DNA of 64,000 nucleotides from Limnanthes douglasii subsp. nivea (Eukaryota > Streptophyta > Magnoliopsida > Brassicales > Limnanthaceae): assembly GCA_036936605.1 (NCBI GenBank), contig JAUPFV010000005.1, forward strand, positions 191,950,958-192,014,957, written 5' to 3'. The notes beneath the pieces were generated by a model that was not told the origin of the DNA, did not search any database, and saw only the letters and a list, made by a program, of their open reading frames with translations. The stretch's first letter is position 1. Each line of letters opens with the position of its first letter. Made by a program: the position numbers and the translations under genes. Below, in pieces: positions 35,383 to 47,408 of this stretch.

Positions 35383-36779
35383 TTGCAAGTTTATAAGAAC
35401 GAAATAACCCTTGTGTTGTTCGACTTACACAACTATATTTCATCGGTTCAATTCTGATTGTTGCGGCATCCTAGTAGTTTACGTATATTATCTTTAAATC
35501 TTGTTCTGATACTTTCTCATAAAATCACAAAAAATATATTAATTGATAAGCATTCTCAACATAACATTTACTTATTTCTAAAAATCTTTTTATAGTATAT
35601 CGCAAGAAAACCGTCAACTTTTTTCATAAAAAATGAAATAAAAGTTCACCATGCTTGACAAAAGAAACTTCCAAGCTAGCGTACAGGCCTTCCACCATGA
35701 ACTAAACATATTTCATAAATTATTATTACATTGGTTTCACAATCGGAGTATATCATATATTACATTACACAACAAATATATCATACTACATTGGACAAAA
35801 AAATATTATATCACATTGGATAAGAAAACTATTATATTACATTGGACAAGAAAACTATGTTTTGTAACATGGATATTTTTAGTTTTCCCGTTACAAATTT
35901 TGTAATACCGATTATATGTTATATTTCGCAACCATATATGTTGTTTTACCCAATTTATTATTTTCCAACAACGATAATACTATTAATGAGATATATATTA
36001 TCCTCTAGCGTATGGTCTTGAATATTTTACCTATTGGTCATTTTGTTTTTTAAATATATATTTGTTTACGAATGTATGAACAAACTCCTATATACAAGGT
36101 TAATCAACGAGTTTCTTACGTAATCAACCATTTGTACGCTTTTTAAAATAAGACCTGTATTTTTATTAAGTTATTATTCATGTAAAAATGATGGTAGACC
36201 AAACCATAACGTTCCAAGTCTCGATAAACTTTAAAAAAAAAATATTATCGTTGAAGATTTTTTGGCAAGTACGTTCTTATTGATATGTTATTCACATTAC
36301 ATATGAGTCGCAATCAGATTTTTTATTAATAATATTCATCTAATCAAGTTCATGATCGGCTGATATGAAACAAGGCAACTCACAAATCAATCTCTTCCAT
36401 AATCATTTTAAACATTACAACGCATATTCTTAGTTATCTCGCTTCTTTATTGTCATGAATGAGAAATCGATGCAAAATGTCATATTCGTCGAAGTAATCC
36501 TTATTTTTTGAACAATGACATCCCGTACCTAATAATATTATACGTACGATCCATGACAAGTACTCGAGAAAACGTTCATTATAAATTTATGCTCAACAAG
36601 TGTGTAAGAGATAAGTCTGTTATGATATTGGATCTTTCGTTCGCGGTCCTAAGCCATTGCGTGTATCTGTGTGTCTATAAGCTCGACAACAAAGGGATTT
36701 TTTTATCAACCTTTTTATGGTAATTATATACCTTAGGCATGTATGAGGGATTCTTTGGATCAATATTCTTTAATCTATG

Positions 36780-38587
36780 AAATATATCACAAAGATGTGT
36801 TACCGGAGATGAGAATTAATATTATTATTCATTTGTTTCTTTAAACCTCTTTATGTAAGTATATCCTTGACAATATTTAGCTGATGCGTGGTTATGTACA
36901 CCTAAAATCACACTTAACGAACACACGTTATCAAATTGAACGACTTCATAATTTAACGGAAACAACTTTTTTTTATGGATTGAATTCTGTTTAATATTTT
37001 TATCCTTCAAAACTTTGAAAGGTTTTTTCCCCTATATTTTCCTTGTTTGTTTCCCACAATATGATTGCTTTGTTATATTTTATTTTATGTAGGTTTAAAA
37101 TTTAAATTTTTAGTTTTAGTTTTTATGAATCTACATGTGTTGGTAATATGATTATTCTTGGCGGTGATAATGATAATATTTGTTTCTCTTTTGTGCACAC
37201 ACCTAGATATAACATTATGCGGTTGAAGCCAGATAAAAGATCCGATTTCTATTAATATCTTAGCACGTTAATATTTGATATTAATAAGGTGATGCGATTA
37301 GTACATCTACCACCTTAGTTTCTAAAGGACAATTCTTCGATATTGGTGAATATTTTATTTTTCCGGTTTATGTTGAGCAAATTTCGTCGACGATGTTGAT
37401 ATAGTTCAAGAGTAGTTAACGTAGTATAGAATTATAAATGACTACACTTTTTTAATGAATGTGAAAATAATAATTTTGACCAAAATTATTAGTACAAATT
37501 TTAACATTACAGACAATCATGAGCATCCACAGTTTTGGTCTTTATGCTCACCTAGCGTGAGACGAAATCACATAAAGATTTATTTTTTCAATCCATTAAA
37601 ATTTCTCATTTTATCTTTGTTTTTCTTACGGTAGTTATATACGTTAGAAATGTATGCAGAATTCTCTAGATCAATCTTCTTTATGCTATGAAATATATCA
37701 CAAACAAGATTAAAGTTTCTATATTATTTATTCATTTTTAAAATCTCTTTATGAACGCATATCTTTGACAGCATTCAGCAGATGCGTGGTTATGTGAATC
37801 TAAAATCACACTTAACGACTACATATTATCACATTAACCGACTGACCTCATAATTTTATAAAAATAAAAAATTTTACATTTAATTTTTTATTCTTAAATT
37901 TTTATTTTTCAAGACTAAATTTATTTTCTATCTCTTTCGTCGTTTATTTCGCACATCATAATTATTATGTAATATTTTTTATATAACTTGAACACTTAAT
38001 TTTTTTATTTTTATTTTTATGACTCCTCACGTGGTCGTAATATGATTATAATTGGTGGAGATAATCATAATATTTGTTTCTATTGTGTCCACTTAGGTAT
38101 GACATCATAAGTCGAAGTCCAATAAAAGATCCGATTTCCATAAATATTAATATGTTAATATTTGATATTAATAAGGTGCAGTACCTCTGCCACCCTAGTT
38201 CATAAATAATGATCGGTCGATATAGGTGAACATTTTATTTTTCTGGTATTTGTTATTGTATCTTTTTATATCAAACTGAGCGGATTTGGTGGTATTCTAT
38301 TTTTTTTATATCAAACTGAGCGGATTTGGTCCACAATGTTGATGTAGTTCGACGATGTTGACGTAGATTAAAATTCTAATAATCCCTTTATTGAGTGAGT
38401 GCCAAAATAATAATTTTGGCCAAAATTATTAGGAAATAGAACATATTAAATGATCATGATCATCCGCCCTTTTAGCTTTTATGCTCACCCAACGCGAGAC
38501 AAAATCACATAGCTTTTTTTTCCAGTCCATTAATAACTGTTTATTCTCCTACTGTTTTTTTGTTAAAATAGATCAATGTACCGAATC
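36780..38587. repeat. Older ~0.9-kb tandem duplication inside copy 1
   Basis: Blocks recur in order at a spacing of about 890-925 bp with clear divergence: aaatatatcacaaa at 36779 and 37689, gctgatgcgtggttatg near 36880 (gcagatgcgtggttatg near 37778), taaaagatccgattt near 37234 and 38124, and tttatgctcacctagcg near 37540 (tttatgctcacccaacg near 38478). The same pair is carried in copy 2 (about 42360-44165). Confidence 0.8.
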
Positions 38588-41500
38588 GAAAATAAGATTT
38601 ATTCGTACTCGTTTTGAAGAGACCGAAGAAAAAGATGGCCAAACAATCCATAAAAAGGAAAAATATGTATGTCGAGGATGATAATTCCACCAATACTACA
38701 TGTACTATGGAATCAAATGGTAACGGTGAATGTGATATACCTTTGGCTACTATAGTTGATCCATAAAGTACTTTATCTGTGTCTGCAACTACTTTCAGTC
38801 CCTAATTTTCTTTTGTTGTAGAGGCTATCATGAAGGCGGTTCCGTCAATGTTTTAATTCATGCACCTTTGTCTCTTAGTCTGTTGGAGTTAATTATTCTT
38901 GATTTTGAAAAAGATAAAGAAGCCTAGGTGATTTTTCCTCCAAGGCCTAATTTTGGGTCTATAATGACCAAGGTCATGGTTGAAGCTGAGATGACCCTTC
39001 ATCGAAAGCATGAGGAGTTCTTTCAGTTTTGTCGCGAACAAAAAAGAAACAAATGCATTTCAATGGTTTCAACCCCTTTAACCATATAAATTTCTTTCTA
39101 TATTATGAAAGAAACTCGGGCTGAAGAATTCTAAAATAACAAATCTTGTAATTATTATTCCTAGAGAATCAATCATTACCTCAGTTATTGTTGATGAAAG
39201 AGTAAGTTTAAAATAAAGTGTGATGGTTACCACTAAGGTTGTCATCAATCCTTTAGTGGTTATATAAGCTTATGTATTTTATGATGAAAATTTACTAAGG
39301 TGGCCAAAGATGTTCTGCCCATGCTTTCTATTTGTGTTTATGAAGGTCCTTACACAGCTAATGAGGATGCATTGAACCTAACTTTGTATAAGGTTGCTTT
39401 ACCAATCTCGAGCATATTCTTAGATGATTTAGCTAACTATGTTGTTAATCCAAATGCCAGTTTCTTCTGTCAATATCATTCTGTATCGGATGTTGTCGCC
39501 TCATCAACCTTGGTGTTTCTGTTGTGATAGATTCATGAGTTTATTACTCAATTTTATGTGTTGGCATATCAGAGGACTTTCTCCATTCATATTTATCCAT
39601 TGGAAATTACTCTGAAGCATTGGAGCTTCGGTTTTAAGGTACGCTTGCATTTATTTATTTATTTATTTTCTTATGTTGTTATAATATTAGAGGTAAAAGA
39701 TATGTGAAACAATTGATGGAAACGTTTTTCACAATTAAAGAAAAAATAAATGATAAAATTCTATGGTAGCAATCGTTTGAGTAATAGAAGGAACATATTA
39801 TTTGTGTAATTGGAGCTAAGTGGCTTGCAAAACCATGTTTGATAATAATCTATGTAACTGGAGGTACATAGTTTACGGAACACGGATTTAACGTACATAC
39901 GAGCCTTATATAGTTTAATGATTCAGTTAAGCTATCATCGTAGATTCTTTTTTCTAATACTAACACTTCAAACAACGAGGCATTGAATTTGTGTCTACTG
40001 GAATCATTATTTTGTTGTATGTTCTAGAAGAAATGACAGCACCTAAATATTGTAAATAATCAAGAACACAATTGAAATTTTATATAAAAACTTGTTTTAT
40101 AGTAAACAAAAAGGATGAATTTCTAGTCACTACCGTTGTGACATATTCTATGGCTTTTAACAAATTTTGGGTAAACATTTTTTCATAGAATTTACCACTT
40201 TATCCCTTATCGTTTTTGCTTAGTCGTAGTCATTTTTATTTTCCAAGTTTTTGGCGTAGTGAGCCATTATTAAAACCAACATGTTTATTGAAGTAAGGAA
40301 TAATAAATTACAACATGATAATAATATAATAAGAGAAATTAAATCACGTTTTGTTTCATTTGATAGATTGTATTCCAAAATATTTAATAATTAAGTCAAA
40401 TGATAGAGATTTTGGTAGTTGTAAAACCAAAACACATAATGTTGCTAATAACGTCTACCAAATGGAAGAGTGTACACATTTGTGTAACATAGTAATACAT
40501 AAACTACTAAAATGTTGTAAAACATTACTGAAATTTCTTACATTTATCTTCTTCATTTTTATTTGAGGGAACATGTATTTTTTTATCCGATCGTATTCTA
40601 GAATTATGTGTAATTATTCTCAAATTTTCTTCTCTTTCGTCCATCATAAATTATTTTTGTTAAATGACATACGTTATGTCTCACACTTAATACCAAAAAT
40701 AACTTTGACATCGTTTTTTTTGTGCACTTCATGTATATTTCACCGAGCTTAAACACTATTATGGAAAATTTTAATGCCTTAATTACTTTATCAATTAAGC
40801 TTTAATTTTTGTTTTGGACATGCTTATCGTTTTATCTCCCCTCGAACAATGATTACAAAAAGTGTAGATTGACGTGTCCATTAAAAACTAAATATGGTAT
40901 GCCTTTATTGCATGGAAGTCCGACATGGTCTCCATAGTAAACATTATATTTCATCTTGTGTTGCAAGTTTATAAGAATGAAATAACCCTTGTGTTGTTCG
41001 ACTTACACAACTATATTTCATCGGTTCAATTCTGATTGTTGCGGCATCCTAGTAGTTTACGTATATTATCTTTAAATCTTGTTCTGATACTTTCTCATAA
41101 AATCACAAAAAATATATTAATTGATAAGCATTCTCAACATAACATTTACTTATTTCTAAAAATCTTTTTATAGTATATCGCAAGAAAACCGTCAACTTTT
41201 TTCATAAAAAATGAAATAAAAGTTCACCATGCTTGACAAAAGAAACTTCCAAGCTAGCGTACAGGCCTTCCACCATGAACTAAACATATTTCATAAATTA
41301 TTATTACATTGGTTTCACAATCGGAGTATATCATATATTACATTACACAACAAATATATCATACTACATTGGACAAAAAAATATTATATCACATTGGATA
41401 AGAAAACTATTATATTACATTGGACAAGAAAACTATGTTTTGTAACATGGATATTTTTAGTTTTCCCGTTACAAATTTTGTAATACCGATTATATGTTAT

Positions 41501-44165
41501 ATTTCGCAACCATATATGTTGTTTTACCCAATTTATTATTTTCCAACAACGATAATACTATTAATGAGATATATATTATCCTCTAGCGTATGGTCTTGAA
41601 TATTTTACCTATTGGTCATTTTGTTTTTTAAATATATATTTGTTTACGAATGTATGAACAAACTCCTATATACAAGGTTAATCAACGAGTTTCTTACGTA
41701 ATCAACCATTTGTACGCTTTTTAAAATAAGACCTGTATTTTTATTAAGTTATTATTCATGTAAAAATGATGGTAGACCAAACCATAACGTTCCAAGTCTC
41801 GATAAACTTTAAAAAAAAAATATTATCGTTGAAGATTTTTTGGCAAGTACGTTCTTATTGATATGTTATTCACATTACATATGAGTCGCAATCAGATTTT
41901 TTATTAATAATATTCATCTAATCAAGTTCATGATCGGCTGATATGAAACAAGGCAACTCACAAATCAATCTCTTCCATAATCATTTTAAACATTACAACG
42001 CATATTCTTAGTTATCTCGCTTCTTTATTGTCATGAATGAGAAATCGATGCAAAATGTCATATTCGTCGAAGTAATCCTTATTTTTTGAACAATGACATC
42101 CCGTACCTAATAATATTATACGTACGATCCATGACAAGTACTCGAGAAAACGTTCATTATAAATTTATGCTCAACAAGTGTGTAAGAGATAAGTCTGTTA
42201 TGATATTGGATCTTTCGTTCGCGGTCCTAAGCCATTGCGTGTATCTGTGTGTCTATAAGCTCGACAACAAAGGGATTTTTTTATCAACCTTTTTATGGTA
42301 ATTATATACCTTAGGCATGTATGAGGGATTCTTTGGATCAATATTCTTTAATCTATGAAATATATCACAAAGATGTGTTACCGGAGATGAGAATTAATAT
42401 TATTATTCATTTGTTTCTTTAAACCTCTTTATGTAAGTATATCCTTGACAATATTTAGCTGATGCGTGGTTATGTACACCTAAAATCACACTTAACGAAC
42501 ACACGTTATCAAATTGAACGACTTCATAATTTAACGGAAACAACTTTTTTTTATGGATTGAATTCTGTTTAATATTTTTATCCTTCAAAACTTTGAAAGG
42601 TTTTTTCCCCTATATTTTCCTTGTTTGTTTCCCACAATATGATTGCTTTGTTATATTTTATTTTATGTAGGTTTAAAATTTAAATTTTTAGTTTTAGTTT
42701 TTATGAATCTACATGTGTTGGTAATATGATTATTCTTGGCGGTGATAATGATAATATTTGTTTCTCTTTTGTGCACACACCTAGATATAACATTATGCGG
42801 TTGAAGCCAGATAAAAGATCCGATTTCTATTAATATCTTAGCACGTTAATATTTGATATTAATAAGGTGATGCGATTAGTACATCTACCGCCTTAGTTTC
42901 TAAAGGACAATTCTTCGATATTGGTGAATATTTTATTTTTCCGGTTTATGTTGAGCAAATTTCGTCGACGATGTTGATATAGTTCAAGAGTAGTTAACGT
43001 AGTATAGAATTATAAATGACTACACTTTTTTAATGAATGTGAAAATAATAATTTTGACCAAAATTATTAGTACAAATTTTAACATTACAGACAATCATGA
43101 GCATCCACAGTTTTGGTCTTTATGCTCACCTAGCGTGAGACGAAATCACATAAAGATTTATTTTTTCAATCCATTAAAATTTCTCATTTTATCTTTGTTT
43201 TTCTTACGGTAGTTATATACGTTAGAAATGTATGCAGAATTCTCTAGATCAATCTTCTTTATGCTATGAAATATATCACAAACAAGATTAAAGTTTCTAT
43301 ATTATTTATTCATTTTTAAAATCTCTTTATGAACGCATATCTTTGACAGCATTCAGCAGATGCGTGGTTATGTGAATCTAAAATCACACTTAACGACTAC
43401 ATATTATCACATTAACCGACTGACCTCATAATTTTATAAAAATAAAAAATTTTACATTTAATTTTTTATTCTTAAATTTTTATTTTTCAAGACTAAATTT
43501 ATTTTCTATCTCTTTCGTCGTTTATTTCGCACATCATAATTATTATGTAATATTTTTTATATAACTTGAACACTTAATTTTTTTATTTTTATTTTTATGA
43601 CTCCTCACGTGGTCGTAATATGATTATAATTGGTGGAGATAATCATAATATTTGTTTCTATTGTGTCCACTTAGGTATGACATCATAAGTCGAAGTCCAA
43701 TAAAAGATCCGATTTCCATAAATATTAATATGTTAATATTTGATATTAATAAGGTGTAGTACCTCTGCCACCCTAGTTCATAAATAATGATCGGTCGATA
43801 TAGGTGAACATTTTATTTTTCTGGTATTTGTTATTGTATCTTTTTATATCAAACTGAGCGGATTTGGTGGTATTCTATTTTTTTTATATCAAACTGAGCG
43901 GATTTGGTCCACAATGTTGATGTAGTTCGACGATGTTGACGTAGATTAAAATTCTAATAATCCCTTTATTGAGTGAGTGCCAAAATAATAATTTTGGCCA
44001 AAATTATTAGGAAATAGAACATATTAAATGATCATGATCATCCGCCCTTTTAGCTTTTATGCTCACCCAACGCGAGACAAAATCACATAGCTTTTTTTTC
44101 CAGTCCATTAATAACTGTTTATTCTCCTACTGTTTTTTTGTTAAAATAGATCAATGTACCGAATC
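38588..44165. repeat. Tandem duplication, copy 2 (5578 bp, internally deleted)
   Basis: Same order as copy 1 but bases equivalent to 32950-35382 are missing and replaced by the 12 bases tttcatcttgtg (40949-40960). The net loss of 2421 bases equals the length difference between copies exactly, so I see no other net indel. Its first bases fuse to the end of copy 1 and make a new 66-codon frame (38481-38681) across the junction. Confidence 0.95.
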
Positions 44166-44171
44166 GAAAAT

Positions 44172-45190
44172 TAAATAAGTGAATCAATCTATACGAAATT
44201 TAACCAGACAAGTACATCAAGTTGGATGATAATAATTAAAAGTAACCGCATACAACCATCAAATGTCAAAAATATTAAATATGGTGTGCAAAAGTAAGTG
44301 TTTGGATCAAATATTGCCCGATTCACCATGTCAATGACCAGTTAATCCGTGAAATATATTGAGACAAACAAAAATGACACATCTCTTCGATGTGCACAAA
44401 ATTATAATCATTTTCTTTTGGGGAGTTTTTCTTTTGGAGAGTTTTTAATGTATTTTAACCTTCAAAATCTTAAAAAAAAATGATCCATCTCGTAAATGTT
44501 TCGTGGATCAAACATTCAATATGATTTGTTGTGGTTTGTGAGAGATTGAAATTGCCATAATAAAATCTAATATCGAGTGTCGACTGGATTTATAAAAAAG
44601 TTGTCACACCATGACGCTGTTGGCTTTATGTTCGTATCAATCATCAATCATAACTTCGTAATTCTATTTTATCTGAAAATTTAATTGACGAGCATGTTAA
44701 TTATTGAAAAATACTCAGCTCAAAATGGGTATCTACACTTGAATGCTTTTTAATAGATCTTTTTATCAGTTTATTATGTATATATCTTTAAACATGGACA
44801 GCGAAGGAAAACGCGTCATTCTAAATCTTGTATAAATACTGTACTAATTTAGATAGAAATCCAAATTATTATTGCATACTGTAATTGGTACCGGGTCTGT
44901 TGATCTGTTCAACGAAGACCTTAGACCTGTGTCATGTCATCTAAACCGCGTCTCAAGTCAATGCTTAACAAGTTGGATCTTGTAAAAGTCAATCACCACT
45001 GACTTTATCTCTTTCCCATATACACATCACTCTTGTCTTCTTCAAGAAATGATTTTTTTTAGAATCTTTCATTGAACTACAGTGGAGTACCATTTTAATT
45101 GAAATAGCAAAAACCAATAAGGAAAATGGTATTGACCATTATATATAAAATAATATCAAAGACTAACAAGTTTATAAATTAAAATTAAAA
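44172..45190. other. Intergenic DNA between the duplication and the VQ gene
   Basis: No gene is supported. The stretch next to 45190 must hold the 3' UTR of the VQ gene. Confidence 0.5.
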
Positions 45191-45814
45191 TTAAACAACA
45201 TTCCATGACTCGAGAGTAGGAAACGGAGAATAACTATCCAAATCTAAACCAGAAACAAACGACGTCGTTGGAAACGGCAAAATGGATTCATCTCCAAAAT
45301 CGGATCCGACCCGGCCCAACCCGACATTCTGGTTCAACGAAAACGACGACGACGTATCTAGCGTAGGAAGCAAGACTCCGGTTCCATTACTAGTAGTACT
45401 ATCCGGCTTCATCGGCTTCGGCTTCAAAACCGACGCCTGAGCTTCTCCTCCGTATCTAACACCGGTGACCTGCTGCACCAAGTTCCTGAAGTTGGCTTGA
45501 TCCGCCGTTATAAACGTCGTCAACGACTTCTTCGACGCGCGCGACTTTCGTTTCGAAACCTTACCACTAGTGGCAGAAACAGAGACGTTTCTTTGGCGTT
45601 TCGGAGTTTCGATATGCGAAACGTTGGAGATGAGGGGTGCGGGGAGGGTGAGAGAGTCGGTCGGAGATGCGGAGGAGAAGGAGAGAGACTGTTGTAGTGC
45701 TTTGGTGAACATTTCGGTGTCGCGGGAGATTGATTCATGGAACCATGAGTCGGAGAAAGTTGGTCGGAACGTTGTCCATGGTTCGATGCCGGTAAGATTT
45801 TGAGAATAATCCAT
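45191..45814 (-). CDS. VQ-motif transcriptional regulator, intronless, 207 aa
   Basis: VQ proteins bind WRKY transcription factors in the nucleus and modulate defence and jasmonate responses. The VQ motif FRNLVQQVTG is at residues 109-118, matching the consensus FxxxVQxhTG. It is preceded by a basic, nuclear-localisation-like run KVSKRKSRASKK (85-96) and the conserved SLTTFITADQAN. The N-terminal WFHESISRDTEMFTKALQQS and the C-terminal FPTLESWNVV are shared, as far as I recall, with the VQ15/VQ22 (CAMBP25/JAV1) type. The single exon and ~200-residue length are normal. The start at 45814 is the only in-frame ATG before the VQ block that gives the conserved N-terminus. Exact orthology (JAV1-like or CAMBP25-like) is not settled. 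No neighbour is functionally linked. Confidence 0.92.
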   Translation of the reverse strand: MDYSQNLTGIEPWTTFRPTFSDSWFHESISRDTEMFTKALQQSLSFSSASPTDSLTLPAPLISNVSHIETPKRQRNVSVSATSGKVSKRKSRASKKSLTTFITADQANFRNLVQQVTGVRYGGEAQASVLKPKPMKPDSTTSNGTGVLLPTLDTSSSFSLNQNVGLGRVGSDFGDESILPFPTTSFVSGLDLDSYSPFPTLESWNVV

Positions 45815-46150
45815 TTTAAGATAATTAAATCGATCGAATCGGAGATATCACTGAGTTTGTTGGGGGCTAAGGTAAAGAGAGAAGAGAGAAGCGAGAAGAG
45901 TGATGAGTTGGATTTTGTTTTGTTGTTAAAACTTGGAGAAGAAGTTTTTTAGAGAGCGAGAGAGAAAGGGAGAGAGAGTGAGTTGGAAAAGTCAGAGTGG
46001 GAAGGTGTATGTATGTGTAGTGTGTTGTGTAGGATGGGAGACGAAAGATAAATTATTAAATAAGGCGGTGGAGAAACCGCGTCGTAAGAAAGTACGTGGA
46101 CACGCGTCATGTTTCTTAGTACGGACCTTTGACTATGCAATACCAACCTA
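45815..46150 (-). promoter_or_regulatory. 5' leader and promoter of the VQ gene
   Basis: Upstream of the start (read on the - strand) is a CT-rich leader (the GA-rich + strand run at 45948-45985). A TATA-like TTATTTAATAATTTATC lies near 46047-46064. Distal sites are ACGTG (46094-46098), CACGCGT (46101-46107) and a W-box core TTGACT on the + strand (46129-46134), which WRKY factors bind. A W-box before a WRKY-partner gene suggests feedback, but this is inference from a short motif. Confidence 0.45.
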
Positions 46151-47020
46151 AATCATGCCTAACGTCATTCTTTTCTCTAATAAAAATCGTGAATTATATT
46201 TTTTTATTTAACTACTTCTATTTACATTTTTGGATTTTTTTTCACCCTTTTACAAACGTTCGTATAAAAAGTTTAGTTTTGTCGAGGCTAGTTTTCACTA
46301 TTTCGCCCAAGATATTTATCTTACCAAAAAGCTAGATAGCCGATGGTTTTTTTGTTTAAGAGTCATGTTCATCGTTCGAGGTTTTTCGGTAAAATTTGTG
46401 ATGACAAGATAAATCAGCTACAAAGTAGTTAAAAGTTTTGATAAATTTAAATACGTGTAGATTAAGATAATAAGCTAAAATGTTTTTATAAGACTAAATG
46501 AGTAATCATTACTGCTAACCATTAACATCAAAATTTTAGATGGTTTGAAATTAAATCGATTATAGGTTAACCTAGTTTTTTTTTTTATTTTTTTTAATTT
46601 TAAAACTTTCAGTTTGTCTAAAAAAATGTTTTTACGTCATTCTAAATTTAAACTCATTCTTTACTTCTTATTTCTTCAACTCTCTCAAGAACATCCAAAT
46701 TTGTGATGAAATCCGAAACTTTAACTATTACAAGAAATCTATCATTTCATCTTTAAACACCAAACGCATATCATAATAATAGGTGAGAAATAAGAAAGAT
46801 TAAGCTTTTTATTTTTAAAAGTGTAATTTTATATTTTTAGTTTTTTTATTGTTGGTAGATTTTTATTCAGGTATTTAAATTATATGGTTGTAGTGTTATA
46901 ATCGAATTCAGTACGAAAAAGTAGTATTTTGTGCTCGATTTGTGGTTTAGCATTGTTTGAGTTGTTGTTTTTTAGATTTATAGTATTTTTTGTCGAAGAA
47001 TATGAGTATGGTTTCACTTC
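46151..47020. other. AT-rich intergenic DNA
   Basis: I see no gene, RNA gene or clear repeat here. Confidence 0.5.
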
Positions 47021-47029
47021 TACCTTTCG

Positions 47030-47190
47030 ACGCTGCCACTGTAATGCATCTACACCTGCAGCGTAAAACGCTAGTCGCTGCCAATATAAACAACATTGGC
47101 AGCGAAAAGGTCACTGCCAGCATGAAACGCTAGCAGTGTAATGCGTTTACGTTGTCAACGTAAATGTATTACACCGACAGCATGGATAGC
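47030..47190. repeat. Left array of short palindromic motifs
   Basis: Several near-palindromes of the form CACYGNCRGYGTAA or its relatives (cacctgcagcgtaa, cactgccagcatg, caccgacagcatg) are spaced about 20-30 bases apart. They include a perfect 10-bp inverted repeat, CGCTGCCAAT (47076-47085) and ATTGGCAGCG (47095-47104). A larger array of the same motif lies at 49385-50030, on the other side of the PMD coding remnant. Confidence 0.65.
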
Positions 47191-47408
47191 TGTTTGAGGC
47201 TTGATTTTGTCTTCTTTTTTTTGGATTTTTTTAAAATTTCTTTTGGTTGCAGAAAACATAATGGTAGGACAGAGGTAAGGTTAAAGGTTACATGAGGATG
47301 TTTGTCCGATTAAGGTGGGAAAAATGCTTCCAAAATAAAAGCGTAATATTGAAATAAAAATCGGTTCCCCTTCAGCCGCACTACAGATTTCGAAGCACTC
47401 GTTGCAGT

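Larger units (their letters stand above)
30589..38587. repeat. Tandem duplication, copy 1 (7999 bp)
   Basis: The sequence from gaaaataagatttattcg at 30589 to ccgaatc at 38587 is followed at once by a second copy (38588-44165). Outer and central junctions share the 6-bp GAAAAT (30589-30594, 38588-38593, 44166-44171), a microhomology breakpoint. I noticed only five single-base differences between the copies (31539/39538, 32936/40935, 35400/40978, 37312/42890, 38179/43757). The contents are mainly AT-rich non-coding DNA plus the decayed coding region at its left end. Confidence 0.95.

Noticed and set aside
45497..45803. + strand ORFs over the VQ gene
   Set aside because: They are shadows of the VQ coding sequence, whose - strand frame has the full VQ motif.
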